Assembly: GCF_012726205.1 (NCBI RefSeq)
Contig: NZ_JAASAE010000001.1
Coordinates: 1 to 64,000 of the forward strand
DNA length: 64,000 bases
DNA from: Rhodococcus sp. HNM0569
Lineage (GTDB): Bacteria; Actinomycetota; Actinomycetes; Mycobacteriales; Mycobacteriaceae
Direction: 5' to 3'
Shown here: positions 53,966 to 63,401 of the stretch, in pieces
How positions within the stretch are numbered: position 1 is the stretch's first letter
How the letters are laid out: each line of letters begins with the position of its first letter
The notes under the pieces: model-generated
Seen by the model: only the letters and a program-made list of their open reading frames with translations
What the model was told of the DNA's origin: nothing
The model's database searches: none
Translations under genes and position numbers: made by a program

Positions 53966-54316
53966 TCAGCGCTCGTTGCGCGCCTTGGGGAATCGTGTCT
54001 GGTGTGCGACCCAACCCGCCATCTTCTTCCAATGGCCGGGCGCGGGCGTCACGACGCTCGTGAGCTCACGCCCCCAGCCCTCGGCGAGTGTGACATTCGC
54101 CGCAGCGTCGACGACGGCGCGCGCAGTGGGCAGGTCCCGGACCACCTGGTCGCCGAGGACCCCGTCCTGACCCACGAGCGTGATGCGCACGCGCCCGACG
54201 GCGACCGGCTGGAGTACCGCGTTCGCGGAACCGCCGTGCGTGGACACGAACTCGTCGACGGCCTTCACGACGCGCTCGGGTGCCGTGGCAGTGGGCTGTG
54301 CGGTGTCGGTGCTCAT
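53966..54316 (-). CDS. conserved hypothetical protein (Rv1455-like position)
   Basis: A 116-residue soluble protein, no membrane segment. LQPVAVGRVRITLVGQDGVL near residue 35 and GELTSVV-like RELTSVVTPAPGHWKKMAGW near 83 are the only distinctive stretches. It occupies the place of Rv1455 between ctaA and qor and has the same opposite orientation, so it is a conserved lineage gene. ATG at 54316. No function can be assigned. Confidence 0.7.
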   Translation of the reverse strand: MSTDTAQPTATAPERVVKAVDEFVSTHGGSANAVLQPVAVGRVRITLVGQDGVLGDQVVRDLPTARAVVDAAANVTLAEGWGRELTSVVTPAPGHWKKMAGWVAHQTRFPKARNER

Positions 54317-54396
54317 GACTCGAAGAATACTGTGCCGCGGGGGCGTGTCGGCCGCGGGGCGCGGGTCGGATCGGCCGCCGTGTTAGAACACTCTGC

Positions 54397-55362
54397 ATGC
54401 GCGCACTCGAGGTGTCCCGGCACGGCGGTCCGGATGTTCTGCAGCCCACCGAGCTACCCGATCCGCAGATCGGGGCCGCCGACCTGCTCGTGCGCACCGA
54501 GGCGATCGGCGTCAACTACATCGACACGTACTTCCGCACCGGACAGTACGAGCGCGCCCTGCCGTATGTTCCGGGCGACGAGGCCACCGGTGTCGTCGAG
54601 GTCGTCGGCGCGGACGTGACCGATGTCGCGGTCGGCGATCGCGTCGCGTGGTGCGCGGCGCCCGGCAGCTATGCCGAGCTCGTCTCGGTACCGGCCCGCG
54701 TCGCGGTCCGGGTGCCCGGCGACGTGCCCGCGGACCAGGCGGCATCGGCGCTGCTGCAGGGCATGACCGCGCACTATCTCGCGCACTCGACGTACCCGGT
54801 GCAGCCCGGCGACACCGTCGTCGTGCATGCGGGTGCCGGCGGTGTGGGACTGCTGCTGACGCAGATGGCGAAGAGGCTCGGGGCGCGCGTCGTGACGACG
54901 GTGTCGACCGACGCGAAGGAGGAACTGTCGCGCGGCGCCGGCGCGGACGTCGTCCTGCGCTACGACGACGACCTCGCGGCCCGCGTGCGCGAGGTGACCG
55001 GCGGCGAAGGTGCCGCAGCCGTGTACGACGGCGTCGGCAAGGACACCTTCGAGGCGAGCCTCGCGTCGCTGCGGGTGCGGGGCACTCTCGCGCTGTTCGG
55101 CGCCTCGAGCGGGCCCGTTCCGCCCTTCGATCCGCAGCGGCTCAATCCGGCCGGATCGTTGTTCCTCACCCGGCCGACGCTCGCGCATCATGTGCGCGAT
55201 CGCGCGGAACTCGAGTGGCGCGCGGGCGACGTGCTGTCTGCGCTCGCATCGGGCGAGCTGTCGCTGCGGGTGGGGGCGCGTTATCCGCTCGCGGACGCGG
55301 CCCGCGCGCACCGCGATCTCGAGGCACGCGCCACCACGGGATCGATCGTGTTGATCCCCTGA
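54397..55362 (+). CDS. qor: quinone oxidoreductase, zeta-crystallin type
   Basis: NADPH-dependent MDR enzyme of 321 residues without zinc sites. IGVNYIDTYFRTGQYERALP near residue 37 and PGDEATGVVEVVGADVTDVA near 58 are QOR signatures; the NADPH loop HAGAGGVGLLLTQMAK is near 147. YDGVGKDTFEASLASLRVRG near 207 also fits. The ATG at 54397 lies seven bases after a TAGAAC box, possibly leaderless. Converges on ctaB with 13 bases between stops. Rv1454c-like. Confidence 0.93.
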   Translation: MRALEVSRHGGPDVLQPTELPDPQIGAADLLVRTEAIGVNYIDTYFRTGQYERALPYVPGDEATGVVEVVGADVTDVAVGDRVAWCAAPGSYAELVSVPARVAVRVPGDVPADQAASALLQGMTAHYLAHSTYPVQPGDTVVVHAGAGGVGLLLTQMAKRLGARVVTTVSTDAKEELSRGAGADVVLRYDDDLAARVREVTGGEGAAAVYDGVGKDTFEASLASLRVRGTLALFGASSGPVPPFDPQRLNPAGSLFLTRPTLAHHVRDRAELEWRAGDVLSALASGELSLRVGARYPLADAARAHRDLEARATTGSIVLIP

Positions 55363-55375
55363 TGCGGAAGGGTCG

Positions 55376-56359
55376 TCAGCCGAGGAGCTGCGACACCGTC
55401 TGCAGACCGAGGACCGAGTCGATCGACAGGCCGACGAACACGATCGCGAGGTAGTTGTTCGACTGCAGGAACAGCCGGAGCGGCTTGACCGACCCGCCGC
55501 CCCGCACGCTGCGGTACAGCTGGTGCGCCATCACCAGGAACCACACGCCCGCGACCAGCGCGACGGCGGCATAGACGAGGCCCGCGGCGGGCACGAGGAC
55601 GAGCGTCGTGACGACCGTGGCCCACGTGTACAGCAGGATCTGCTTCGTGACGTGCTCTTCGGTGGCGATGACGGGGAGCATCGGCACACCCGCCGCCTGG
55701 TAGTCGTCCTTGTAGCGCATCGCGAGCGCCCAGGTGTGCGGCGGCGTCCAGAAGAACACGACGAGGAACAGTACGACGGGTTCCCACGACAGCGAGCCGG
55801 TGACCGCGGCCCAGCCGACGAGAGCGGGCATGCACCCGGCCGCGCCGCCCCAGATGACGTTCTGCCACGTGCGCCGCTTGAGCACCATCGTGTAGACGAG
55901 TACGTAGAACGCGATGGTGAGCACGACGAGCACACCGGCGAGCAGGTTGGCACGCCACCACAGCCACGCGAACGACGCGACGCCGAGCACGACGCCGAAC
56001 ACGAACGCATTGCGGGTCGGGACGGCGTCGCGGGCGAGCGGGCGGCGCTCGGTGCGCTTCATCACCTTGTCGATGTCGGCGTCGACGACGCAGTTGAGCG
56101 AGTTGGCGCTCGCGGCGCCCATCCAGCCGCCGAAGAGCGTGCTGAGGATCAGGACGATGTCGACCGCGCCGCGATCCGCGAGCAGCATCGCGGGGATGGT
56201 CGCCACCAGCAGGAGCTCGATGACCCGGGGCTTGGTGAGCGCGATGTACGCGAGTACCCGGGCAGTGGCCCGGCCCACGAGCGTGTCCGGTCGACGGGTA
56301 CTCGGAGCTGCTGCCGGGCTACCGAATCCGTGTCCGGTCGGCGTCTGCCCTGTCCGCAC
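55376..56359 (-). CDS. ctaB: CtaB, protohaem IX farnesyltransferase (haem O synthase)
   Basis: UbiA-family prenyltransferase of 327 residues with about nine membrane helices. It adds a farnesyl group to haem B, the step before CtaA. The first Asp-rich motif [20 protein letters not shown] lies near residue 95 and the second, [14 protein letters not shown], near 222. [19 protein letters not shown] near 44 is the haem O synthase signature. The start GTG follows GAGGAG at five bases; two GTG codons further upstream lack this. Divergent from the tkt operon. Confidence 0.95.
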   Translation of the reverse strand: MRTGQTPTGHGFGSPAAAPSTRRPDTLVGRATARVLAYIALTKPRVIELLLVATIPAMLLADRGAVDIVLILSTLFGGWMGAASANSLNCVVDADIDKVMKRTERRPLARDAVPTRNAFVFGVVLGVASFAWLWWRANLLAGVLVVLTIAFYVLVYTMVLKRRTWQNVIWGGAAGCMPALVGWAAVTGSLSWEPVVLFLVVFFWTPPHTWALAMRYKDDYQAAGVPMLPVIATEEHVTKQILLYTWATVVTTLVLVPAAGLVYAAVALVAGVWFLVMAHQLYRSVRGGGSVKPLRLFLQSNNYLAIVFVGLSIDSVLGLQTVSQLLG

Positions 56360-56506
56360 GTTCTCTCCTCGCACCACGCGTATTCACACCATCTGTCGAC
56401 GCATCGCAATGTCCATCGGGGTGTCACTGCCGAACTACTACATCCGATGGTAGACGGACTCGCGCGTGGAACCCGAATCGCCCCGGATCGGCTCGAGCCG
56501 TGGGTC

Positions 56507-56512
56507 TAGTCT
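56507..56512 (+). promoter_or_regulatory. -10 candidate for the tkt-tal-zwf-opcA-pgl operon
   Basis: TAGTCT about 90 bases before the tkt GTG, giving a normal leader that contains AGGAGA. Assigned from position and sequence only; the -35 is unclear. Confidence 0.35.
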
Positions 56513-56601
56513 AGGGAGGCACAGCGTTGCTGTCGTATGTCCCGACTCACCCGTTCGTACATCCCGACTCACCGTAGACCCATGTCAGGAGACTTCTTCT
56601 C

Positions 56602-58710
56602 GTGTCGACCACAGACGAGATCCGCGACCTCACCACGGCAGTGCACCCTGCCGACTGGACCGATCTGGACACCCGCGCCGTCGACACCGTGCGCGTGCTC
56701 GCCGCGGACGCCGTCCAGAAGGCCGGCAACGGGCACCCCGGCACGGCCATGAGCCTCGCGCCGCTCGCCTACACGCTGTTCCAGCGGGTCATGCGCCACG
56801 ACCCGAGCGACGCCGACTGGATCGGCCGCGACCGGTTCGTCCTCTCGTGCGGTCACTCGAGCCTCACGCTGTACATCCAGTTGTTCCTCGCGGGTTACGG
56901 GCTCGAGCTCGAAGACCTGAAGGAACTGCGTACCTGGGGCTCGAAGACTCCGGGCCATCCCGAGCACGGGCACACCCGAGGTGTCGAGATCACGACGGGC
57001 CCGCTCGGTCAGGGCCTCGCGTCGGCGGTGGGTATGGCGATGGCGGCGCGCCGCGAGCGCGGCCTGTTCGACCCCGACGCGGCGCCGGGCGAGAGCCCCT
57101 TCGACCACCACGTCTACGTGCTCGCGTCGGACGGCGACATCGAGGAGGGTGTCACGTCGGAGGCGTCGTCGCTCGCTGGCACCCAGCAGCTCGGCAACCT
57201 GACGCTGATCTACGACGACAACAAGATCTCGATCGAGGACGACACCACGATCGCGCTCACCGAGGACACCGCGGCGCGCTACGCCGCGTACGGGTGGCAC
57301 GTGCAGGTCGTCGAGGGCGGCGAGGACGTCGTCGCGATCGAGGCTGCGCTGCAGGCGGCGCGCGAGGTCACCGACAAGCCGTCGCTGGTCCTACTGCGCA
57401 CGATCATCGGCTTCCCCGCACCCGACAAGATGAACACCGGGGCGGCCCACGGCGCCGCACTGGGCGCCGACGAGGTCGCGAAGACGAAGGAGGTCCTCGG
57501 CTTCGATCCCGAGAAGACCTTCGAGGTCGACGACAAGGTGCTCGCCCACACCCGCAAGGCGCTCGACCGTGGCGCGCAGGCGCACCGCGAGTGGCAGTCG
57601 AGCTTCGACGCATGGGCCGAAGGCAACGCGGAGAACAAGGCGCTGCTCGACCGGCTCACGGGTCGCGGCCTGCCCGACGGCTGGGCCGAGGGCCTGCCGA
57701 GCTACGAGACCGACCCGGGCGGTGTCGCGACCCGCAAGGCGTCGGGTGCGTTCCTGGCGGCCGCGGGCCAGGTGCTCCCCGAATTGTGGGGCGGCTCCGC
57801 GGATCTCGCGGAATCGAACAACACGACCATCAAGGGTGCCGACTCGTTCGGCCCCGAGTCGATCGCGACCGACATGTGGCGCGCACAGCCGTACGGCCGG
57901 ACGCTGCACTTCGGCGTGCGCGAGCACGCGATGGGCTCGATCCTCAACGGCATCGCCCTGCACGGACCGACGCGTCCGTACGGCGGCACCTTCCTCGTCT
58001 TCAGCGACTACATGCGGCCCGCCGTACGCCTCGCGGCGCTGATGAAGACGCCGGTCACCTACGTGTGGACGCACGACTCGATCGGTCTCGGCGAGGACGG
58101 CCCGACGCACCAGCCGATCGAGCACCTCGCGGCGCTCCGCGGCATCCCGGGGCTGTCGGTCGTGCGTCCGGCCGACGGCAACGAGACCGTCCACGCGTGG
58201 CGCGCGGTGCTCGAGCGCGGCGCGCACGAGGCCACCCGTGGGCCTGCGGCGCTCGCGCTCACGCGGCAGAACGTGCCGGTGCTCGAGGGCACGAGCTACG
58301 AGGGCGTCACGCGCGGCGGCTACGTGCTCGCCGAGGCGTCGACCGGCGTCCCCGAGGTCGTCCTCATCGGCACCGGCTCCGAGGTCCAGCTCGCGGTGGC
58401 CGCGCGCGACACCCTCGAGCGCGACGGCATCCCGACCCGCGTCGTGTCGATGCCGTGTGTCGAGTGGTTCCAGGAACAGGAGGAGGCGTACCGCGACAGC
58501 GTGCTGCCGCCCACCGTCAAGGCCCGCGTCGCGGTCGAGGCAGGCATCTCGATGCCGTGGTACCGCTATGTCGGCGACAACGGCGAGATCGTGTCGATCG
58601 AGCACTTCGGCGCGTCCGCCGACTACAAGACCCTGTTCAGCAAGTTCGGTATCACCGCCGAGACCGTGACCGAAGCCGCGCAGCGCTCGCTCGGCCGAGT
58701 GAAGGGATGA
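56602..58710 (+). CDS. tkt: transketolase
   Basis: Thiamine diphosphate enzyme of 702 residues in the non-oxidative pentose phosphate pathway. [18 protein letters not shown] near residue 43, [16 protein letters not shown] near 130, the cofactor motif [20 protein letters not shown] from about 175 ending in DDNKIS, and [18 protein letters not shown] near 437 are all present. The GTG follows AGGAGA at nine bases. It heads a five-gene operon with tal, zwf, opcA and pgl joined mostly by 4-base overlaps, the order of Rv1449c-Rv1445c. Confidence 0.97.
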   Translation: MSTTDEIRDLTTAVHPADWTDLDTRAVDTVRVLAADAVQKAGNGHPGTAMSLAPLAYTLFQRVMRHDPSDADWIGRDRFVLSCGHSSLTLYIQLFLAGYGLELEDLKELRTWGSKTPGHPEHGHTRGVEITTGPLGQGLASAVGMAMAARRERGLFDPDAAPGESPFDHHVYVLASDGDIEEGVTSEASSLAGTQQLGNLTLIYDDNKISIEDDTTIALTEDTAARYAAYGWHVQVVEGGEDVVAIEAALQAAREVTDKPSLVLLRTIIGFPAPDKMNTGAAHGAALGADEVAKTKEVLGFDPEKTFEVDDKVLAHTRKALDRGAQAHREWQSSFDAWAEGNAENKALLDRLTGRGLPDGWAEGLPSYETDPGGVATRKASGAFLAAAGQVLPELWGGSADLAESNNTTIKGADSFGPESIATDMWRAQPYGRTLHFGVREHAMGSILNGIALHGPTRPYGGTFLVFSDYMRPAVRLAALMKTPVTYVWTHDSIGLGEDGPTHQPIEHLAALRGIPGLSVVRPADGNETVHAWRAVLERGAHEATRGPAALALTRQNVPVLEGTSYEGVTRGGYVLAEASTGVPEVVLIGTGSEVQLAVAARDTLERDGIPTRVVSMPCVEWFQEQEEAYRDSVLPPTVKARVAVEAGISMPWYRYVGDNGEIVSIEHFGASADYKTLFSKFGITAETVTEAAQRSLGRVKG

Positions 58711-59840
58711 CTGACATGACCCAGAACGAGAACCTGAAGGCACTGTCCGACGCAGGGGTGTCGGTCTGGCTCGACGACCTGTCGCGCGAGCGCATCGAGT
58801 CGGGCAACCTCGCAGACCTGATCGCCACCCGATCGGTCGTCGGGGTCACCACCAATCCGGCGATCTTCCAGTCGGCGCTCAGCAAGGGGCACGCGTACGA
58901 CGCGCAGGTGCGCGAGCTCGCCGCGCGAGGCGCCGACGTCGACGCCACGGTGCGCACCGTCACCACCGACGACGTGCGCGCGGCGTGCGACGTCCTCGCA
59001 CCGGTGTACGAGGCGACCGGCGGCGTGGACGGTCGTGTGTCGATCGAGGTGGACCCGCGCATCGCGCACGACGCCGACAAGACGGTCGCCCAGGCCGTCG
59101 AACTGTGGAAGATCGTCGACCGACCCAATCTGTTCGTGAAGATCCCCGCCACCGAGGCGGGCGTCCCCGCGATCGCGAAGGTCCTCGGCGAGGGCGTGAG
59201 CGTCAACGTCACGCTCATCTTCTCGGTCGAGCGCTACGAGATGGTCATGTCCGCATACCTCGACGGACTGTCGGCCGCGAAGAAGGCCGGACACGATCTG
59301 TCGACGATCCACTCGGTCGCGTCGTTCTTCGTCTCGCGTGTCGACACCGAGATCGACAAGCGGCTCGACGCGATCGGCACGCCCGAAGCGCTCGCGCTGC
59401 GCGGCAAGGCGGGCCTCGCGAACGCCCGTCTCGCGTACGCGGCGTACGAGCAGGTCTTCGAGATCCAGCCGTGGTTCCCCACGCTCGCCGAGCAGGGAGC
59501 GCGACCGCAGCGTCCGTTGTGGGCGTCGACCGGCGTCAAGAACCCTGACTACCCGGACACGATGTACGTCACCGACCTCGTCGCACCGGGCACCGTCAAC
59601 ACGATGCCCGAGGCGACCCTCGACGCCGTCGCCGATCACGGCGCCGTCCACGGCGACACGGTGTCCGGCACGGCTGCCGCGTCGCAGGAGGTGTTCGACG
59701 CGCTGTCCGCGGTCGGCATCGACCTGCCGGACGTGTTCGACGTCCTCGAGCGGGAGGGCGTCGAGAAGTTCGAGGTGGCGTGGGGGCAGCTGCTCGACGC
59801 CACGGCGGAGCAGCTGCGCGAAGCGGCCCCGAAGGGCTGA
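58707..59840 (+). CDS. tal: transaldolase (actinobacterial long type)
   Basis: A 377-residue class I aldolase-type transaldolase exchanging dihydroxyacetone units. [16 protein letters not shown] near residue 46, the Schiff-base Lys in [12 protein letters not shown] near 147, [15 protein letters not shown] near 170 and [19 protein letters not shown] near 270 are diagnostic. The ATG overlaps the tkt stop (ATGA); a second ATG three codons later has AAGGG upstream and is possible. Confidence 0.96.
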   Translation: MTDMTQNENLKALSDAGVSVWLDDLSRERIESGNLADLIATRSVVGVTTNPAIFQSALSKGHAYDAQVRELAARGADVDATVRTVTTDDVRAACDVLAPVYEATGGVDGRVSIEVDPRIAHDADKTVAQAVELWKIVDRPNLFVKIPATEAGVPAIAKVLGEGVSVNVTLIFSVERYEMVMSAYLDGLSAAKKAGHDLSTIHSVASFFVSRVDTEIDKRLDAIGTPEALALRGKAGLANARLAYAAYEQVFEIQPWFPTLAEQGARPQRPLWASTGVKNPDYPDTMYVTDLVAPGTVNTMPEATLDAVADHGAVHGDTVSGTAAASQEVFDALSAVGIDLPDVFDVLEREGVEKFEVAWGQLLDATAEQLREAAPKG

Positions 59841-59843
59841 CAC

Positions 59844-61388
59844 GTGAGCGCAACGGCATCGCCGGACGCCTACCACAACCCACTGCGCGACTCGCGGGAC
59901 AAACGGCTCCCGCGGGTCGCGGGGCCGTGTGCGCTCGTCATCTTCGGGGTGACGGGCGATCTCGCGCGGCGCAAGCTGATGCCCGCGATCTACGACCTCG
60001 CGAACCGGGGGCTGCTGCCGCCCGGTTTCGCGTTGGTCGGTTTCGCGCGCCGCGAGTGGGCCGACGAGGATTTCACGCGCATCGTGCACGACGCGGTGCG
60101 CGCGAACGCTCGCACACCCTTCCGCGAGGACGTGTGGGATCGGCTCGCCGAGGGGCTGCGGTTCGTGCAGGGCACCTTCGACGATCCGGACGCGTACGAC
60201 GCGCTGGCCGACACCCTGCACACGCTCGAACGCGAACGCGGCACCGGCGGCAATCACGGGTTCTACCTGGCGATTCCGCCCAATCTGTTCCCGGTCGTCC
60301 TCGAACGGCTCTCGGCGTCCGGTCTCGCACAGCACAACGACGACCACTGGGCACGCGTCGTCATCGAGAAGCCGTTCGGGCACGACCTGGAGAGCGCGCG
60401 CGAGCTGAACACACTGGTCAACACCGTCTTTCCCGAGGACACGGTCTTCCGCATCGACCACTATCTCGGCAAGGAGACGGTGCAGAACATCCTCGCGCTG
60501 CGCTTCGCGAACCAGTTCTTCGATCCGCTGTGGAACGCCCACTACGTCGACCACGTGCAGATCACGATGGCCGAGGACATCGGTCTCGGCGGGCGCGCCG
60601 GCTACTACGACGGCATCGGGGCCGCGCGCGACGTCATCCAGAACCACCTGCTGCAACTGCTCGCGTTCACCGCGATGGAGGAGCCGGTCAGCTTCGAGCC
60701 CGCCGAACTGCAGGCCGAGAAGATCAAGGTGTTCAAGTCGACGCGGCTCGTCGAACCGCTCGAACTGACCACCTCGCGCGGGCAGTACACGCGCGGCTGG
60801 CAGGGCGAGATTCCGGCCGTCGGGTTGCTCGAGGAGGAGGGTTTCGCGCACGACTCGGGCACCGAGACGTTCGCGGCGATCACCCTCGAAGTCGACACCC
60901 GCCGGTGGGCCGGGGTGCCGTTCTATCTCCGTACGGGCAAACGGCTCGGACGTCGGGTCACGGAGATCGCGGTCGTGTTCAAGAGGGTTCCGCGCTTGCC
61001 GTTCGACCAGACGATGACCGAGGAGCTCGGGCAGAACGCGCTCGTGATCCGGGTGCAGCCGGACGAGGGCGTCACGATGCGGTTCGGCTCGAAGGTGCCG
61101 GGGTCGAGTATGGAAGTGCGCGACGTCAGCATGGACTTCAGCTACGGGCAGGCGTTCACCACGTCGTCGCCCGAGGCGTACGAGCGGCTGATCCTGGACA
61201 TGCTGCTCGGCGAGCCGTCGCTGTTCCCCGTCAACGACGAGGTGGAGCTCTCCTGGTCGATCCTCGATCCGGTGCTCGACTACTGGGCGTCGCACGGGCG
61301 TCCCGACGAGTACGAGGCGGGCACGTGGGGTCCCGCGTCCGCCGACGAGATGATGGCCCGCACCGGCCGCGAATGGAGGCGACCGTGA
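59844..61388 (+). CDS. zwf: glucose-6-phosphate dehydrogenase
   Basis: First oxidative pentose phosphate enzyme, main source of NADPH; 514 residues. The NADP fold starts FGVTGDLARRKLMPAIYDLA near residue 34, the catalytic signature RIDHYLGKETVQN near 203, and EKPFGHDL near 174. In mycolate-containing bacteria activity depends on OpcA, encoded next with a GTGA overlap. GTG start three bases after tal. Rv1447c-like. Confidence 0.97.
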   Translation: MSATASPDAYHNPLRDSRDKRLPRVAGPCALVIFGVTGDLARRKLMPAIYDLANRGLLPPGFALVGFARREWADEDFTRIVHDAVRANARTPFREDVWDRLAEGLRFVQGTFDDPDAYDALADTLHTLERERGTGGNHGFYLAIPPNLFPVVLERLSASGLAQHNDDHWARVVIEKPFGHDLESARELNTLVNTVFPEDTVFRIDHYLGKETVQNILALRFANQFFDPLWNAHYVDHVQITMAEDIGLGGRAGYYDGIGAARDVIQNHLLQLLAFTAMEEPVSFEPAELQAEKIKVFKSTRLVEPLELTTSRGQYTRGWQGEIPAVGLLEEEGFAHDSGTETFAAITLEVDTRRWAGVPFYLRTGKRLGRRVTEIAVVFKRVPRLPFDQTMTEELGQNALVIRVQPDEGVTMRFGSKVPGSSMEVRDVSMDFSYGQAFTTSSPEAYERLILDMLLGEPSLFPVNDEVELSWSILDPVLDYWASHGRPDEYEAGTWGPASADEMMARTGREWRRP

Positions 61389-62332
61389 TCGTCGACATGC
61401 CGGACACCACCACGCGCGACGTCAGCAAGCGGCTGGTCGCGATCCGCAAGACGGGCGGCGCGGTGACCCTCGGTCGCGTGCTCACCCTCGTCGTGTCGAT
61501 CCGCGGCGAGAGCAGTGCCGTCGACGGCGGCACCGGCGACGGCGTGAGCACGGCGGAGGACGTGATCACTGCCGCCAACGAGGCGAGCCGCGAGCATCCG
61601 TGCCGCGTGATCGTGCTCGAACGCGGCGACGTCGACGCACAGCCGCGACTCGACGCGCAGATTCGGGTCGGCGGCGACGCGGGCGCGTCGGAGGTCGTCG
61701 TGCTTCGGCTGTCCGGCGAACTCGGCGAGCACGAGAGCAGCGTCGTCGTGCCGTTCCTGCTGCCCGACACCCCGGTGGTGGCATGGTGGCCGCACGACGC
61801 GCCGTCCGAGCCGGCGCGCGATCCTGTGGGCCGCCTCGCGATCCGGCGCATCACCGACGCGACGGGGCACGAGAATCCGCGCGCCGAGATCCGCAGCAGG
61901 CTTGCCGCCTACTCCCCCGGCGACACCGATCTCGCGTGGAGCCGCATCACGTCGTGGCGGGCGCTGCTGGTGTCGTCGCTCGACCAGCCGCCGCACGCGG
62001 CGATCGTCTCGGCCACGGTGTCGGGGCTCGAGGAGGAGCCCGCCGTCGACATGCTCGCGGGATGGCTCGCGAGTCGTGTCGACGTCCCGGTGCGGCGCAC
62101 GAGCGGACCGTTGTTCGTCGAGCTCGTGCTGGACGACGGCTCGTCGCTCACGATCAGCAGGCCGCAGACCGGCACCACCGCGACGCTCGTGCGGAGCGGT
62201 TTCCCCGATTCGCTCGTCGCGCTCGGCCGCAGGCCCACGCACGACTGCCTCGCGGAGGAACTCCGGCGCCTGGACGCCGACGAGGTCTACGCCGCCGCCC
62301 TGGCCGGACTCGAGAAGGTGATCTACGAATGA
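61385..62332 (+). CDS. opcA: OpcA, assembly factor of glucose-6-phosphate dehydrogenase
   Basis: A 315-residue actinobacterial OpcA. The opening VDMPDTTTRDVSKRLVAI, GGAVTLGRVLTLVVS near residue 25, LPDTPVVAWWPHDAP near 125 and LAWSRITSWRALLVSSLDQP near 180 are family blocks. It activates Zwf, apparently by complex formation (family knowledge). The GTG in the GTGA overlap is used because homologues begin with IVDLPDT; the ATG 12 bases upstream is within GGAGG-bearing sequence and less likely. Confidence 0.94.
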   Translation: MIVDMPDTTTRDVSKRLVAIRKTGGAVTLGRVLTLVVSIRGESSAVDGGTGDGVSTAEDVITAANEASREHPCRVIVLERGDVDAQPRLDAQIRVGGDAGASEVVVLRLSGELGEHESSVVVPFLLPDTPVVAWWPHDAPSEPARDPVGRLAIRRITDATGHENPRAEIRSRLAAYSPGDTDLAWSRITSWRALLVSSLDQPPHAAIVSATVSGLEEEPAVDMLAGWLASRVDVPVRRTSGPLFVELVLDDGSSLTISRPQTGTTATLVRSGFPDSLVALGRRPTHDCLAEELRRLDADEVYAAALAGLEKVIYE

Positions 62333-63081
62333 CCGTCCACATCGACGTGTACGACGACCTGGATGCGCTCACGACCGCCGCGGCGCGTCGACTCGCCGAC
62401 ACCCTGATCGCCGCACAGGCACAGCGCGGGTCGGCGTCGATCGTGCTCACCGGTGGCGGCGCGGGCATCGGCACATTGCGCGCGCTCCGTCGCCTCGCGG
62501 AGCACGCCGACGGCGCGGCGATCGACTGGCGCTCGATCGACATCTACTGGGGCGACGAACGTTTCGTCGCGCCCGACGATCCCGAACGCAACGAGCTGCA
62601 GGCGCGGGAGGCACTGCTCGACCATGTCGACGTCGACCCGGCACGGGTGCACCCGATCGCAGCGGTCGGCGGCGAATTCGCCGACGACGCCGACGCCGCG
62701 GCCCGCGCCTACGCCGGGGTTCTCTCCCGGCACGGACAGCCGGTTCCGGAATTCGACGTGCACCTGCTCGGCATCGGCGGCGAAGGCCACGTGAACTCGC
62801 TGTTCCCGCACACCGACGCGGTGCGCGAGCGTCACGCTCCGGTCGTCGCCGTGCTCGATTCGCCGAAGCCGCCGGCCGTGCGCGTCACCCTGACACTGCC
62901 CGCGGTGCGGGCGGCGCGCGAGGTGTGGCTGCTCGCGGCGGGAGCGGAGAAGGCCGATGCCGTCGCGGCGGCGGTGGGCGGCGCGGATCCCGACGACATC
63001 CCGGCCGCGGGCGCGGTCGGCTCGGCGGAGACTCGCTGGTTCCTCGACACGGCCGCCGCGGGCGCACTGCCCGAGAACTGA
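62329..63081 (+). CDS. pgl: 6-phosphogluconolactonase (DevB type)
   Basis: Hydrolyses 6-phosphogluconolactone after Zwf; 250 residues. VLTGGGAGIGTLRALR near residue 40, IDIYWGDERFVAPDDPERNE near 70, DVHLLGIGGEGHVNSLFP near 143 with the catalytic His, and VRVTLTLPAVRAAREVWLL near 184 match the family. ATG overlaps the opcA stop (ATGA). Last gene of the operon; a short 8-bp hairpin (63078-63095) covers its stop. Confidence 0.95.
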   Translation: MTVHIDVYDDLDALTTAAARRLADTLIAAQAQRGSASIVLTGGGAGIGTLRALRRLAEHADGAAIDWRSIDIYWGDERFVAPDDPERNELQAREALLDHVDVDPARVHPIAAVGGEFADDADAAARAYAGVLSRHGQPVPEFDVHLLGIGGEGHVNSLFPHTDAVRERHAPVVAVLDSPKPPAVRVTLTLPAVRAAREVWLLAAGAEKADAVAAAVGGADPDDIPAAGAVGSAETRWFLDTAAAGALPEN

Positions 63082-63091
63082 GGGCGGGCCC

Positions 63092-63265
63092 TCAGACGAG
63101 CGGCTGTTCGTCGTCGTCCGTCGCGTCCTCGGTGCGCACGCGGGTGGCCACGCACGGCCACATCACCCGTCCGCCCCGCGACGGTGCCCGCAGGCCTCGG
63201 CCGTAGCCACCGGGTCCGTGGTATCGGCCGCCGCCGTCGCCTGCTCGGTCTGCAGCACTGCTCAT
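63092..63265 (-). CDS. possible small protein between pgl and ppc
   Basis: A 57-codon frame whose second half has almost exclusively G or C in third positions, as in real genes here. The product is Gly/Arg-rich first (RYHGPGGYGRGLRAPSRGGR) and acidic at the end (TDDDEQPLV), with no membrane segment. The ATG at 63265 has no strong ribosome binding site; a longer frame reaches 63352. I recognise no family. Without it the interval 63082-63401 would be empty apart from the pgl hairpin and an AT-richer stretch at 63310-63400. Confidence 0.4.
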   Translation of the reverse strand: MSSAADRAGDGGGRYHGPGGYGRGLRAPSRGGRVMWPCVATRVRTEDATDDDEQPLV

Positions 63266-63401
63266 CCGTGCCTCGATTCGCCGGACCGGGCCCGTGGCCG
63301 GTCGTGGTGAACACATCTGTGCCTCTACCTTGTTCGACGCACGCGACGGCAAACGGTTCCCTTCCCGGCGAACAAATTTCGGCCGCAGTTTCGGCCGACC
63401 T

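Noticed and set aside
56466-58706. In-frame extension upstream of transaldolase through tkt
   Set aside because: Overlaps the whole of tkt in another frame; the family N-terminus matches the ATG at 58707.
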